Of a stretch of DNA of 64,000 nt, positions 49,287 through 58,806 are shown one piece after another. Source of the stretch: Desulfallas thermosapovorans DSM 6562 (GTDB lineage: Bacteria > Bacillota > Desulfotomaculia > Desulfotomaculales > Desulfallaceae). Position 1 is the stretch's first letter. Each line of letters opens with the position of its first letter. Position numbers and translations under genes: made by a program. The notes below the pieces were generated by a model. The model was not told where the DNA came from and searched no databases. It saw nothing but the letters and a program-made list of their open reading frames with translations. Location: positions 124,001 to 188,000 of the forward strand of contig NZ_VNHM01000004.1 in assembly GCF_008124625.1 (NCBI RefSeq), in the 5' to 3' direction.

Positions 49287-49318
49287 CACTATGTCTGTCG
49301 AAAATGACAGACATAGTG
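49287..49318 (+). other. Perfect 13-bp inverted repeat
   Basis: CACTATGTCTGTC and GACAGACATAGTG surround a 6-nt loop. There is no T-tract, so it may be an operator or mRNA hairpin between the stalk/PKD gene and the subtilase. Confidence 0.7.
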
Positions 49319-49388
49319 ATTTATGGCTAAAGTCAACATAATATACTCCTTATGGAGAATTTCCTTGGTGTCTGGAAGGGGGTTTTTA

Positions 49389-52300
49389 GTGAGTTCCAAT
49401 AGGGTAGTGGTTTTTCTGGCGTTGTCACTGGTGGCTGTTGTACTAATCATCTGGCCATCCGGTGTGAGCCCGGATTCGGGTGAGGCGGAAAAAACCGGTG
49501 GGGTTGTTGATGAAACACTGGAACTATACAGCATTCAAATGGGCCGCCCGCTGACAAGCAGTGAAAGGGATGAATTGGCTGAAAAGGTTGACTGGATGGG
49601 GCGGCTTGAAGGTAATGCCATCCTGGTGCGCACTGAACCTGAAAATATAAACAGGTTAAAGGAACTGCCATACGTTAAGGAAATCAATACATACCAGCCC
49701 CAGGAGAAGATAACTGGAGAATTAAAAAACAACGGTGACAGAGAGGCAGCCGGTGGAACACACCCGCCGGCCGGCGAACAAATAGAATTAATGGTTACCC
49801 TGGTCAAAGGGGAAGATAAACTGGACATAGTTAAACTGGTGGAACAGTCCGGCGGTGCGGTTATAGATGGCGCTGCCACACCAGACGTTTACCTGCGGAT
49901 AAAACTGCCCGTTACTAACCTTGAACAATTAACCGCATCCCCACGGGTACTATATGTGGAAGAATATCACCAGCCGGAATTTTTAAATGACCGGGCCGGG
50001 GATATCACCGGGGCCGCGCCGCTGGCAGTACCGGATTTCATTACACCGGGCGGCCTCACGGGTAAAAATTTAATTATCGGGCTGGCCGACAGCGGCCTGG
50101 ACACCGGTAAAATGGGTAATTTACATCCCGATTTAAGCAATGATCCCGGTAAACAACCCCGGGTGTTGATGATCAACTCACTGGCCGGTACCGGTGTCCC
50201 CGCCGACAAAATCGGTCACGGTACCCACATGGCGGGCACCATTGCCGGCAGCGGCGCGGCTTCCGGTGGTAAATACGCGGGCATAGCACCGGAGGCAAGT
50301 ATATATTTTCAGGGTATAGTGGACGCCAACGGCAATATATCACCCCCCCTGGATTTGCAAAGGCTTTTTATGCCCGCCTATGAAGCCGGCGTGCGCATCC
50401 ATGTTAATGGCTGGGGGAGAAAAAACAATAGATATACCAGCACCTCGGCCCAAATAGACCGGTTTGTGCGCGGGCAGGTTGACTTTCTGCCCATATTCGG
50501 GGCGGGGAATTTCGGGCCGGATGTCGGTACCCTGACCACCGAGGCCAACAGTAAAAACGCGCTGGTGGTGGGCGCTTCCCGCAGTCCCAGGCCGGCATTT
50601 GATAATGACAAGGGCAACACCTTCCAGGTGGCCGGCTTCTCCAGCAGCGGTCCCGCCGGTGACGGTAGAATCAAGCCTGAACTGGTGGCTCCGGGAACTT
50701 CAATTATATCTGCTTGCTCCAGCCTGGTGGAAAGCAATTGGCCCGGTCAAACCCATTACACCAGAATGCAGGGCACCAGTATGGCCACCGCGGTAACTGG
50801 GGGATCGGCCGCCCTGCTGGCCGAGTATTTACAGCGCCATACCACCGGTATTGAAAAACCATCGGCGGCTCTGTTCAAAGCAGTGCTCATCAACGGTGCC
50901 CGTTCCCTGGAGGGTGATCTCTACAAAACCGGTTTTGGTTTGCTGGACATGACCGGAACAATATTGGCTCTGGAACAAGACCTTTTCTATCTAGTTGATG
51001 AGCAAAAGGGCGTTGCCGAAGGGGAAACGCTGGCTTGGGAATTTGAAGTGACAGACTCCAAGGCACCTTTTAAGGTTACCCTGGCCTGGACAGATCCTCC
51101 GGCATCCCCGGCGGCCAAAACTGCACTGGTTAATAACTTGGATCTGGTGGTAACAGGCCCCGGGGGTAAAAAATACCTGGGTAATGACCGCGACGGTCGC
51201 GGGCTGCAGGATAACATAAATAACGTTGAGCAGGTGGTCATTGAAAAACCTGCTCCCGGTAAGTATAAAATTGAAGTGTACGGTACCTCCGTGGATACAA
51301 ATGCCTCTGCGGTTTTAAACATGGTGAAACAGGATTTTGCCCTGGTATACGGGCAGCCACCCGTGCAAAGCACGGTAACAGGTGTTGCACAGGACAAATT
51401 GACCCTGGCTGATGGAACTACTGTGGACAGGCCCGAAAATTTAAAAACCATCCTGAACGGAGAAATCGTTTCCGGAGTTGTGCTGCCCGGTGCCGACCTT
51501 TACCTGGCCGGGCCGTCCGTTAACCCGGCGGCGCTGGCAGTCAGCCGGAACCTGCAGGTACCGGGTATCAAGGTGCTCACCTCAGAGGAGGGCACGCTGC
51601 TGGTCAGGATTAATCGACAATACCGGGAAGGTGGGTATTATATTGATGAGCATCCCAAAAACACCATTGAACTCAATGGCATGAAACTATCCGGAGCAAC
51701 GGGCATACCACCCGGTGCTGGTATTGAAGCCTCGGTTAATCCCACCAGCCAAAGGTTATGGCGGGTACAAGCCACAAGCCACGAGCAGGAAGGGATTATT
51801 AAAAGCCTCGATCTTGATAACCGGGAACTGGAGCTATTAAATAATGACAAGCTGAAGATCGACCCCAATCTCGCCATTATGCTAAATGACACCATTGTTG
51901 AAGGTGATCCCGAGGCACTGCCCTTCGGTGCCCCGGTGTCCAGCGATGTGGAAAATATTGTGCCCGGAATGCCCGTGCGCCTGATAATGGACCAGGACCA
52001 AACCGTTTATTACATGGCGCTGGATCGCCACATTGTTGTGGGCGGCATTGCAGCGGTGGACGTAAACGGCGGAAAAATTACATTAACTTCCGGTGGGGAA
52101 TACCAGGTACTGCCCGGTGTTAAAATGCTCCGGAATAACCGGGAATCATCAATGCAGGCATTGCGACCAGGCGACCTGGTTATGGGCACCGTCAACCCGG
52201 GTACCAACCAGCTGCTGGGCCTTACGGTTTACACCACCTGGGTATACGGGAAAGTGTTTTTTGCAGGCCAGAATACCCTATATATTACCGACAACAACCA

Positions 52301-53504
52301 GGTGAACCGGGAGTATAAATTTACACCCAAAACCCAGGTCTACCGCTGGGGCCTGGCCTCGGACACTTCACTTTTGGCGCCGGGCCAGTGGGTGCGTTTA
52401 ATTATAGATACCGGCACCAACACGCTATTCAGGGTGGATATTGCCGAAACCGGTTTTCAGGGCCAGGAAGTTATTGAGTCCTGGGACCGGCAAAACAGCC
52501 GGTTAAGCACCACATCCGGCAAGGAGTATATTATCAGCTCCAAAACATCAGTAACCAAAAACGGTTACCCGGTACATGCCGGGGATTTGCGTTCCGGGGA
52601 AGAGGTTGCACTGGTTTCCCTGCGGGGGCAGAATAACAAGCAGATACTGGTATCGGCAGCGGCCAGCAGCTATGTTGAAAACAGCAATTTGTCCCTGTCC
52701 GTTGACTCCACCATACCCTTTGAGGAGTTCACCATAATTAAGGGAAAGACGCCGGCCACCAAGCTTACGGCCTGGTATGCCGACGGTAGATCCGAGCCCG
52801 TACAGTTGACCGGCGGGGAATTCTATTACCCGGTATATTACCCCCACGGGGGCGGTGTGCAGCTTGTGGCTGTGGATGAAGCAAGTGGCGCAGTTACGGG
52901 AATAAGTGTAAAACTGCCCAACAACCAGGGTAAGGTCTTTGAAGACCTGGACGGGCACTGGGCCGAGACCGATGTGCTGAGCCTGGTTTCACGGGGATTA
53001 ATTGCCGGCTATGCCGGTGATACTTTCCGGCCCGGGCAACCCATATCAAGGGCCGAGTTTACCGTGATGCTGGCCCGGTTGCTGGGGGGGCAAAACAATA
53101 CCGTACCCCGGCAAGGCTTTAAAGATGATGACGATATACCCAGCTGGGCCAGGTCCTCGGTGTACCTGGCCAGTTCCCGGGGACTGATTACAGGTTATGA
53201 AGATGACACATTCCGCCCCCGGGCACTGCTCACCAGGGCGGAAGCTGCCGTTATGTTTATCCGGTTGGCCCAGGCTTTGAATATGGGCTGGGATGAAACA
53301 AAACCCGCTCCCCAATACAATGATGCGGTCAGCATACCCGATTGGGCGCTAAGCAGTGTGGATAGTGCCGGGCGGGCGGGCCTGCTGACCGGCAGGCCCG
53401 GCAACAAGTTTGAACCGCAGGCAAACATTACCCGGGCAGAAACAGCGGCGGTAATGAACCGGCTGCTAAAATTATTGAACAGACCCGCTGCCCAAGCACA
53501 ATAG
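49389..53504 (+). CDS. SLH-anchored subtilisin-like serine protease
   Basis: A cell-surface S8 protease of about 1371 residues. A signal segment (VVVFLALSLVAVVLIIW) is followed by a propeptide-like region (to about 200) and the catalytic domain with Asp in GLADSGLDTG, His in GHGTHMAGTIAG and Ser in GTSMATAVTGG. After a P/homB-like domain come several beta modules of about 60 residues (850-1190) related to those in the 60088 protein, and three C-terminal SLH domains (VFEDLDGHWAE, FKDDDDIPSWA, YNDAVSIPDWA) binding pyruvylated wall polymer. GTG 49389 follows GGAAGGGGG and is preferred over ATG 49323. Confidence 0.92.
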   Translation: MSSNRVVVFLALSLVAVVLIIWPSGVSPDSGEAEKTGGVVDETLELYSIQMGRPLTSSERDELAEKVDWMGRLEGNAILVRTEPENINRLKELPYVKEINTYQPQEKITGELKNNGDREAAGGTHPPAGEQIELMVTLVKGEDKLDIVKLVEQSGGAVIDGAATPDVYLRIKLPVTNLEQLTASPRVLYVEEYHQPEFLNDRAGDITGAAPLAVPDFITPGGLTGKNLIIGLADSGLDTGKMGNLHPDLSNDPGKQPRVLMINSLAGTGVPADKIGHGTHMAGTIAGSGAASGGKYAGIAPEASIYFQGIVDANGNISPPLDLQRLFMPAYEAGVRIHVNGWGRKNNRYTSTSAQIDRFVRGQVDFLPIFGAGNFGPDVGTLTTEANSKNALVVGASRSPRPAFDNDKGNTFQVAGFSSSGPAGDGRIKPELVAPGTSIISACSSLVESNWPGQTHYTRMQGTSMATAVTGGSAALLAEYLQRHTTGIEKPSAALFKAVLINGARSLEGDLYKTGFGLLDMTGTILALEQDLFYLVDEQKGVAEGETLAWEFEVTDSKAPFKVTLAWTDPPASPAAKTALVNNLDLVVTGPGGKKYLGNDRDGRGLQDNINNVEQVVIEKPAPGKYKIEVYGTSVDTNASAVLNMVKQDFALVYGQPPVQSTVTGVAQDKLTLADGTTVDRPENLKTILNGEIVSGVVLPGADLYLAGPSVNPAALAVSRNLQVPGIKVLTSEEGTLLVRINRQYREGGYYIDEHPKNTIELNGMKLSGATGIPPGAGIEASVNPTSQRLWRVQATSHEQEGIIKSLDLDNRELELLNNDKLKIDPNLAIMLNDTIVEGDPEALPFGAPVSSDVENIVPGMPVRLIMDQDQTVYYMALDRHIVVGGIAAVDVNGGKITLTSGGEYQVLPGVKMLRNNRESSMQALRPGDLVMGTVNPGTNQLLGLTVYTTWVYGKVFFAGQNTLYITDNNQVNREYKFTPKTQVYRWGLASDTSLLAPGQWVRLIIDTGTNTLFRVDIAETGFQGQEVIESWDRQNSRLSTTSGKEYIISSKTSVTKNGYPVHAGDLRSGEEVALVSLRGQNNKQILVSAAASSYVENSNLSLSVDSTIPFEEFTIIKGKTPATKLTAWYADGRSEPVQLTGGEFYYPVYYPHGGGVQLVAVDEASGAVTGISVKLPNNQGKVFEDLDGHWAETDVLSLVSRGLIAGYAGDTFRPGQPISRAEFTVMLARLLGGQNNTVPRQGFKDDDDIPSWARSSVYLASSRGLITGYEDDTFRPRALLTRAEAAVMFIRLAQALNMGWDETKPAPQYNDAVSIPDWALSSVDSAGRAGLLTGRPGNKFEPQANITRAETAAVMNRLLKLLNRPAAQAQ

Positions 53505-53575
53505 TGTACTTTCCGGTGGTGCCGGCTCCTATAGGGCAACGCCACCCTTAATTGTTATTGTAGCGAGCGATTATG

Positions 53576-53584
53576 TGATATAAT
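53576..53584 (+). promoter_or_regulatory. Extended -10 promoter of hicBA
   Basis: TGATATAAT is an extended -10 element 37 bases before hicB. No convincing -35 is present, as is common with TGn promoters. Confidence 0.5.
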
Positions 53585-53620
53585 TAAAGGCAATAGAACA
53601 AATTTTAGGAGGCTGGAAAG

Positions 53621-53839
53621 ATGGCCATTAGGCGTTTCACTGCTGCCATTGCCAGGGAAGGTAAATGGTATGTGGCCCGGAGCCTTGAAGTGGAGGTAAC
53701 TTCGCAGGGTGAGACATTAGAAGAAGCCTTAACTAATCTGAAGGAAGCATTAGAATTATACTTTGAAGATGAGAAAATCCCAGAAAACTTCCAAACACCA
53801 ATTATTGCACCCCTTGAGGTAAATATTTGCAATGGCTAA
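53621..53839 (+). CDS. hicB: HicB-family antitoxin
   Basis: A small protein of 72 residues with the partial RNase-H-like HicB fold: FTAAIAREGKWYVARSLEVEVTSQGETLEEALTNLKEALELYFE. It would neutralise HicA, encoded next with an 8-base overlap. No C-terminal DNA-binding domain is present, so autoregulation may be indirect. ATG follows TTAGGAGGCTG. Confidence 0.88.
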   Translation: MAIRRFTAAIAREGKWYVARSLEVEVTSQGETLEEALTNLKEALELYFEDEKIPENFQTPIIAPLEVNICNG

Positions 53840-54062
53840 GCTACCAGTTCTATCAGGTACTCAAGTTGTTCAATTGCTATCTCAATTCGGCTTTGTTAAA
53901 GTGGCTCAGAAAGGAAGCCATGTAAAATTAAAGGGCGTGCGTAACGGGATGAGTAGAATCGTTATTGTGCCGCTTCATAAAGAATTAGCGACTGGGACTC
54001 TGGCTTCAATTTTGAGACAAGCCAGCCTGAGTATTGAAGAACTTACAGGTGAAGAACAGTAA
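53832..54062 (+). CDS. hicA: HicA-family mRNA interferase toxin
   Basis: A dsRBD-like toxin of 76 residues with the catalytic His in KGSHVKLKG and the closing segment VPLHKELATGTLASILRQASLS. Order antitoxin-toxin with overlap is one of the two usual hic arrangements. Both key parts are intact, so the pair is probably functional. Confidence 0.9.
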   Translation: MAKLPVLSGTQVVQLLSQFGFVKVAQKGSHVKLKGVRNGMSRIVIVPLHKELATGTLASILRQASLSIEELTGEEQ

Positions 54063-54089
54063 AAAAGGGAGCGAATTTCGCTCCCTTTT
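54063..54089. terminator. Bidirectional terminator between hicA and the anti-sigma gene
   Basis: AAAGGGAGCG and CGCTCCCTTT form a symmetrical stem with A and T runs on the two sides, so it can serve both converging genes. Confidence 0.82.
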
Positions 54090-55233
54090 ATTGCTCTAAC
54101 CAAATGACAATTTTATGCTTGCCAGTATCGCTTTCCCAGTCTTTTAACTGCTGCTTGATTTCGTTCATGCGTTGTTGTGTTTTTTCCTGTTCTCCAGCAC
54201 TGGCGCCGCTCCTTAATTGAGCATCCAGCCATTGATACTGTTCCACCAGGTTATTGTACTGGTCGCTGATATCCTTGCTGTTTTTATCCTTAACCTGCAG
54301 AGCCCCCAGCCTTTCCAGACCGGCGATTAATTGGCCGGCGTTACTTTGGTCTACGGTAAGCTCATAGGCCAAATACTTTTCCCCGGCGGTGTTTCGGGAT
54401 TCCATCAAGCGCAAGTTTGCATTATGCTGTCCCGCAAGTGAATTTACCTGCTCCCTGACCGTCTCGGGCTCTTCCACCCTGGTTTTAATCAGGGTGCTTT
54501 CTATAAGCCTCTGTTTTTCCGTGCTGAGCAGTGCGACTATCTCAGGATCTTGCTCTGTGCCGGTGGCCGGGTTAGGTGTATTCTGGTTTGCCGGCGGTGT
54601 ATCGCTGTCCCCGTTCCCTGTTGACGGATTATCCGGGGTATTCACATCGTGGTCATTTTCACTGTTACTATTTTGAGGGCCGGTATCTTCCCCAACCCGG
54701 TCACCGGGGGTATTGTTACCGCCGGGAACAGTTTCCGTGTCATTGCCGGGTTCCTGAACCGGTGCGGTGGTTTCGTTATCTCCAGGCTCTGTTTTTTCTA
54801 TCAGGGCTTTGTTAATACCGGCCAGCTGGGTTCCCTCGGTCAAGCCTGAGTAGGTGGCCATGGCATAACTCCCGCAGGCAATAAGGACAGTGGCTGCCGC
54901 GGCGGCAATGCCCCGCTTCCAGTTGGCCATTGCGCTCGCCCATCTTCCTACTCTGCCCCTGCTACTATTGTGCCCGCCGCTGGCTGTCAAGCTCTGTGAA
55001 CCTGCTTCCGGTTCGGCGATGCGGCTCATCACCGCAGCAGAAAACCCCTCGGGTGCAGGTATTTCCATCGCGCATGCGCGCAATTCTGCCTGAATCTCCT
55101 GTAAAATTACCAGGTCTTCCCGGCAGGCGGTGCATTCGCCCAGGTGCCTTTCCACTGCTTCGGCTTGGGCCTGATCCAATTCGCCGTCAAGCCAGGCCGA
55201 AATCATTTCCTTTATATGATTGTCGCATTGCAT
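54088..55233 (-). CDS. zinc-finger anti-sigma factor with extracellular DUF4349-like region
   Basis: A protein of 381 residues. The N-terminal zinc anti-sigma domain has the H..C..C pattern (HLGECTACRED), followed by one membrane helix (RGIAAAAATVLIACGSYAMA, about 110-130), an acidic Asn/Thr/Pro-rich linker (150-240) and a C-terminal part with a coiled-coil segment (SDQYNNLVEQYQWLDAQL) like DUF4349. It would hold the ECF sigma factor encoded just upstream until released, probably by proteolysis. ATG 55233 follows AGGCGGTGAT. Confidence 0.85.
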   Translation of the reverse strand: MQCDNHIKEMISAWLDGELDQAQAEAVERHLGECTACREDLVILQEIQAELRACAMEIPAPEGFSAAVMSRIAEPEAGSQSLTASGGHNSSRGRVGRWASAMANWKRGIAAAAATVLIACGSYAMATYSGLTEGTQLAGINKALIEKTEPGDNETTAPVQEPGNDTETVPGGNNTPGDRVGEDTGPQNSNSENDHDVNTPDNPSTGNGDSDTPPANQNTPNPATGTEQDPEIVALLSTEKQRLIESTLIKTRVEEPETVREQVNSLAGQHNANLRLMESRNTAGEKYLAYELTVDQSNAGQLIAGLERLGALQVKDKNSKDISDQYNNLVEQYQWLDAQLRSGASAGEQEKTQQRMNEIKQQLKDWESDTGKHKIVIWLEQ

Positions 55234-55253
55234 ATATATCACCGCCTGTCAGT

Positions 55254-55856
55254 TCAATGCTTTTTTTTGCCGGGTAATTGTATATCCCTGGCCCAGGCCT
55301 CTTTTAAAATCATTTTCTTTAAATTCTGCCGCGCCCTGTTAATCCTTGATTTTACCGTACCCAGGGAACAGTTCATAATTTGGGCAATCTCATCATAATT
55401 ATAGCCATGCATTTCCCTTAAAATTAAAACGGTCCTGTGCTCCTCGGATAACCCATTCATTGTCCTTTGAACCAGAGAGCTAAACTCTTTGCGTTCAATG
55501 ATATCTTCGGGAGACTCATCATCCGAGGGTACATCAAAGGACACTTCACCGTTATCCGTAGTTATGGTGGCGTCCAGCGACAACTCCGGCCTCCGGCGCC
55601 GTTTGGTGTTTATCCACAGGTTGACGGTGATGCGGTGTATCCAGGTACCGAAGTCCGCTTCATTCCGAAATCCGGACAGGGAGCGGTAAGCTTTGACAAA
55701 AGCCTCCTGGGCAAGATCCTGGGCGTCGGATTGGCTGTTAGTCAATTGATAACAAAGGGCATAAACTTTGTTTTGGTACATTTTGACCAACTGCTCAAAC
55801 GCCTCGGTGTGTCCCTTTTTTGATTTATCCACCAGCAGCTTTACGGTGTTGTCCAA
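55254..55856 (-). CDS. sigW: ECF (SigW/RpoE-like) RNA polymerase sigma factor
   Basis: A group 4 sigma factor of 200 residues: region 2 (AFEQLVKMYQNKVYALCYQL...DAQDLAQEAFVKAYRSL), the acidic linker and region 4 (LSEEHRTVLILREMHGYNYDEIAQIMNCSLGTVKSRI). The membrane anti-sigma gene follows after 20 bases on the same strand. TTG 55856 follows GGAAGGA. The stress or envelope signal is unknown; the surrounding cell-surface genes are possible targets. Confidence 0.88.
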   Translation of the reverse strand: MDNTVKLLVDKSKKGHTEAFEQLVKMYQNKVYALCYQLTNSQSDAQDLAQEAFVKAYRSLSGFRNEADFGTWIHRITVNLWINTKRRRRPELSLDATITTDNGEVSFDVPSDDESPEDIIERKEFSSLVQRTMNGLSEEHRTVLILREMHGYNYDEIAQIMNCSLGTVKSRINRARQNLKKMILKEAWARDIQLPGKKKH

Positions 55857-56423
55857 GTAAAGACATTCCTTCCGTACTTCGCTCCGGTTAATTTTTAGAC
55901 AATTATTCTTACCCTAAAGTTCCGGATGGGAGCGAAATTTTTTAAAGAATATTGAAAGTCATTTATAGTGATATTACCCTTCCTTAATAGTACTTGAAAA
56001 AAGCCATCGTTTCAAATGGTTAAAATTTAAGCTGCAAAAAAAATTATGGAACCAAGGAACTTTTTAAGAAACCACTGTGTCTAATTAATCAGATGGCAAG
56101 GAGAGGGCAGCCAAAATAGTAAAACATAAACTGCGTAACCTTGTCGATACACAACTGCATAAATTTAATCAACAGGCAGGAAAACTGGCGGAGAATGTAG
56201 AATATGCTTTTCCTGTCGGTCTTACCCGTAAATAGGGGGAACAGGAGTTTGCAAAACTCCTGCTCTCACAATACAAAAAGGGTAAGGAAAGCGCCCGGCA
56301 GTTAAGTGCCACGGCGCACGGACAAACATTGCACCAATCGGGGGAGGGATGTGCAACATTAGATTTTTGTATTTGGTTGATTGAAAAATCGACGAAACAA
56401 TTATTTTAAGGAGGGAAACGGTT
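55857..56423 (+). other. Intergenic region upstream of the S-layer-like gene, with a coding-like remnant
   Basis: These 567 bases are AT-rich. From 56095 to 56235 a frame reads like a helical protein end (RAAKIVKHKLRNLVDTQLHK then FNQQAGKLAENVEYAFPVG) but has no start codon, with a stop 8 codons upstream; it may be the tail of a lost gene. A hairpin (CAGGAGTTT...AAACTCCTG, 56242-56262) follows. The rest is probably a long 5' leader. Confidence 0.4.
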
Positions 56424-58655
56424 TTGTTTAAACCCAAAACAAAGAGAACAATTTCATTGGCAGTTGCTCTGGTGTTCTTGTTCACAGTAATTATGCCGAT
56501 GAGCGCATTTGCTGACACTGATTATGCAAAGTTTAGTAGTGCCTATAACTACCTTACAGCTGAGGACGAAGTTAATGCAGGCTCTGCTACTGTGAAATCC
56601 AAAGCTTATGGTGATGCTGAAGACATTCAGATTAAGTTAACATTACCATCCGGTGTAGAATTTACTGACAAACCAAAAAGTAGCGATGTTGGCAGTGGTC
56701 AATTCGTGAGCTTTACTGGATTACTTTTTACGTATATTAAATCCGATTCCTCTAGTATAACTGTGAGAGGCGGAAATAATTACGGCGGAAACATTACTGA
56801 TTGGGATGCTAATGGTACAACAAGCGTAGTGTTTGATTTTGCTAAGAAGAAAATTGATATTGATTCAGATTTTACTGGTAACATAGATGTTAATGTTGAA
56901 GTTTGGGGTATTAAGGGTGACAAGGTGTTATGGAGCGAGTCTGATGACCTTACCATAGCTAAGGTAGCAGGTTCCGAAAAAGTTATGGTGTCAGCTAAAT
57001 CCCCCAAAAGTATAACTAAAGGTAAAAATAAGACAGGTGCAGACATTAAAGTTTACGAAACCAAAAATGGCGTATTTCCAGTTGATGAAGTAGTAGTGTT
57101 CGATATTATGACCAATGGTGTAAAATTCAATGATAATACTACTAATGGCTCCAACCAATGGGTTAATTGGCAGGTAGCAAGCTTTACGGATGCAACAGGT
57201 GATCGAGGAACAGTTAATATTACAAACAATGACAAGGATCAGATCGTTTATCAGCCTGCAAAGACATCTTCAATATTCCCCGGGGATATTGTATTCACAC
57301 CAAAGCTTGACGTAGACCCTGATGTGACTGGCGAAATTGAGATCCGTGTAAGCAGTGCGAAAGCAGATGGTAGTGGTAGCAATCTTACTGCTGGCAAGAG
57401 CACCTCAACCATTAGCAGAACCACTGTGGTTGTAGCTACCGTTGGCGACACCAAGGCGGTAGTTGATAAGCTGGAAGACAACGACACCATTGCATACAGT
57501 GGCCAAGTGACCGATTTGGACGTTGAAATAACCATTGAAGCTGAAGGCGATGCTGAATTCAAGAAAGACGATTCGATGGAGTTTACGCTCAATGTAGGTG
57601 AGTTTGTTTTTAATGCAGTTCCTACAGTTAAATTTAACAATAGCAGTAGTAGTCAAGATGTAGATCTTTACAATAACAATAAATCTTTCTACGTGTCATT
57701 TAACGGTGGCGAAGAAAAATTTACTTTGAGCAATTTCAACATTGTTTTACCTAACGATGTTGAACCCGGCGACATCACCCTGACCATCGATGGCGACTAC
57801 GGTGATCTGGGCGAAGTAACCATTGGTGTGGCAGCTGCTCCCATTACACTTAGTGCTGAGAAAACCCCGATTCTTGCTGAAGCTTTGAACCAACAAGCCG
57901 GCGACATAACAATCACCGAAACTGGTGACGGAGCACTGAAAAAAGACGGCATATTGGTATTGGAACTGCCCTCCGGCATTGAGCTGAACGGCAAGCCCAA
58001 GCTGGACGTAGTAGAGGGTAACTTTGACGGTGACATCAGTGTAGTTGACGATAAGTACATTGCTATTAAAGTTAAAAAAGAAAGCTCTGATGCCAGTGAA
58101 ATCAGGCTTTACAACATCAACTACGACACTGGCCGCCTAGCTCTGAACGGTGATGTGGAACTTAAGGCTTATTTTGTTGACCCAGAAGTTATTGCAAACG
58201 AAGAAGAACTTCCATTAAATACTTATATCAGTGACTCTGTTTCTAACAATCTTGATAGATACGACGACACCGGCGTAATTGCTAGAGTAGCCAACGCAAC
58301 CGTCGCTAACGAAAATGAAATCGTTGCTACCTTCGCAGTTGGTGACGAAGGCGTAGCCGTTGTGAACGGTCGTACTCTGGTACAAGTAAACAAACTGTGT
58401 GACGTGCTCGGCATGCAAAAGAGCTGGGACGAAGTCACCAAGACTGCTTACTTTGTACTGAACGGCAAAGTGGTTGCCTTCCCGATGGGCGAAAACGCCA
58501 TCTACATCAATGGCACCAAAATTGCTGTTGACCAGGGCGGTAAAATCATCAATGATTTCACCTATGCAACCCTGCGCGGCATTCAAATGGCCTTTGGTGG
58601 AGAACTCGATTGGGATGACGCCACCAAGACCGCTACCTTCAAGTTCGTTAAGTAA
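56424..58655 (+). CDS. S-layer-like secreted protein with C-terminal copper-amine-oxidase-type domain
   Basis: An exported, acidic, low-complexity protein of 743 residues. Signal peptide to about residue 31 (SLAVALVFLFTVIMPMSAFA). The body is a series of beta-rich modules with repeated patterns (LPSGVEFTDKPK..., LPSGIELNGKPK...), Asp- and Val-rich and almost free of Cys. The end (from about 640) holds the stalk-type motif GRTLVQVNKLCDVLGM and FTYATLRGIQMAFGG. It is AT-richer than its neighbours and codon-biased as for high expression. TTG 56424 follows AAGGAGGGAAACG. A major surface protein role is inferred; no SLH domain is seen. Confidence 0.75.
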   Translation: MFKPKTKRTISLAVALVFLFTVIMPMSAFADTDYAKFSSAYNYLTAEDEVNAGSATVKSKAYGDAEDIQIKLTLPSGVEFTDKPKSSDVGSGQFVSFTGLLFTYIKSDSSSITVRGGNNYGGNITDWDANGTTSVVFDFAKKKIDIDSDFTGNIDVNVEVWGIKGDKVLWSESDDLTIAKVAGSEKVMVSAKSPKSITKGKNKTGADIKVYETKNGVFPVDEVVVFDIMTNGVKFNDNTTNGSNQWVNWQVASFTDATGDRGTVNITNNDKDQIVYQPAKTSSIFPGDIVFTPKLDVDPDVTGEIEIRVSSAKADGSGSNLTAGKSTSTISRTTVVVATVGDTKAVVDKLEDNDTIAYSGQVTDLDVEITIEAEGDAEFKKDDSMEFTLNVGEFVFNAVPTVKFNNSSSSQDVDLYNNNKSFYVSFNGGEEKFTLSNFNIVLPNDVEPGDITLTIDGDYGDLGEVTIGVAAAPITLSAEKTPILAEALNQQAGDITITETGDGALKKDGILVLELPSGIELNGKPKLDVVEGNFDGDISVVDDKYIAIKVKKESSDASEIRLYNINYDTGRLALNGDVELKAYFVDPEVIANEEELPLNTYISDSVSNNLDRYDDTGVIARVANATVANENEIVATFAVGDEGVAVVNGRTLVQVNKLCDVLGMQKSWDEVTKTAYFVLNGKVVAFPMGENAIYINGTKIAVDQGGKIINDFTYATLRGIQMAFGGELDWDDATKTATFKFVK

Positions 58656-58673
58656 TTAAACTTAATTGAACGG

Positions 58674-58703
58674 AAAACCCGGGCTTTTATAGCCCGGGTT
58701 TTT
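58674..58703 (+). terminator. Strong terminator of the S-layer-like gene
   Basis: AAACCCGGGCT and AGCCCGGGTTT form an 11-bp stem with a 5-nt loop and a T5 end. Confidence 0.92.
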
Positions 58704-58806
58704 ACATTACAGGACCCTTTGTAATGATGGCGTTGGCTTGACTAGCCAGGCAAGTACTATTATACTTAAATAGGTAAATAATTTATCAATCAAAGGGGTT
58801 GGTGGC

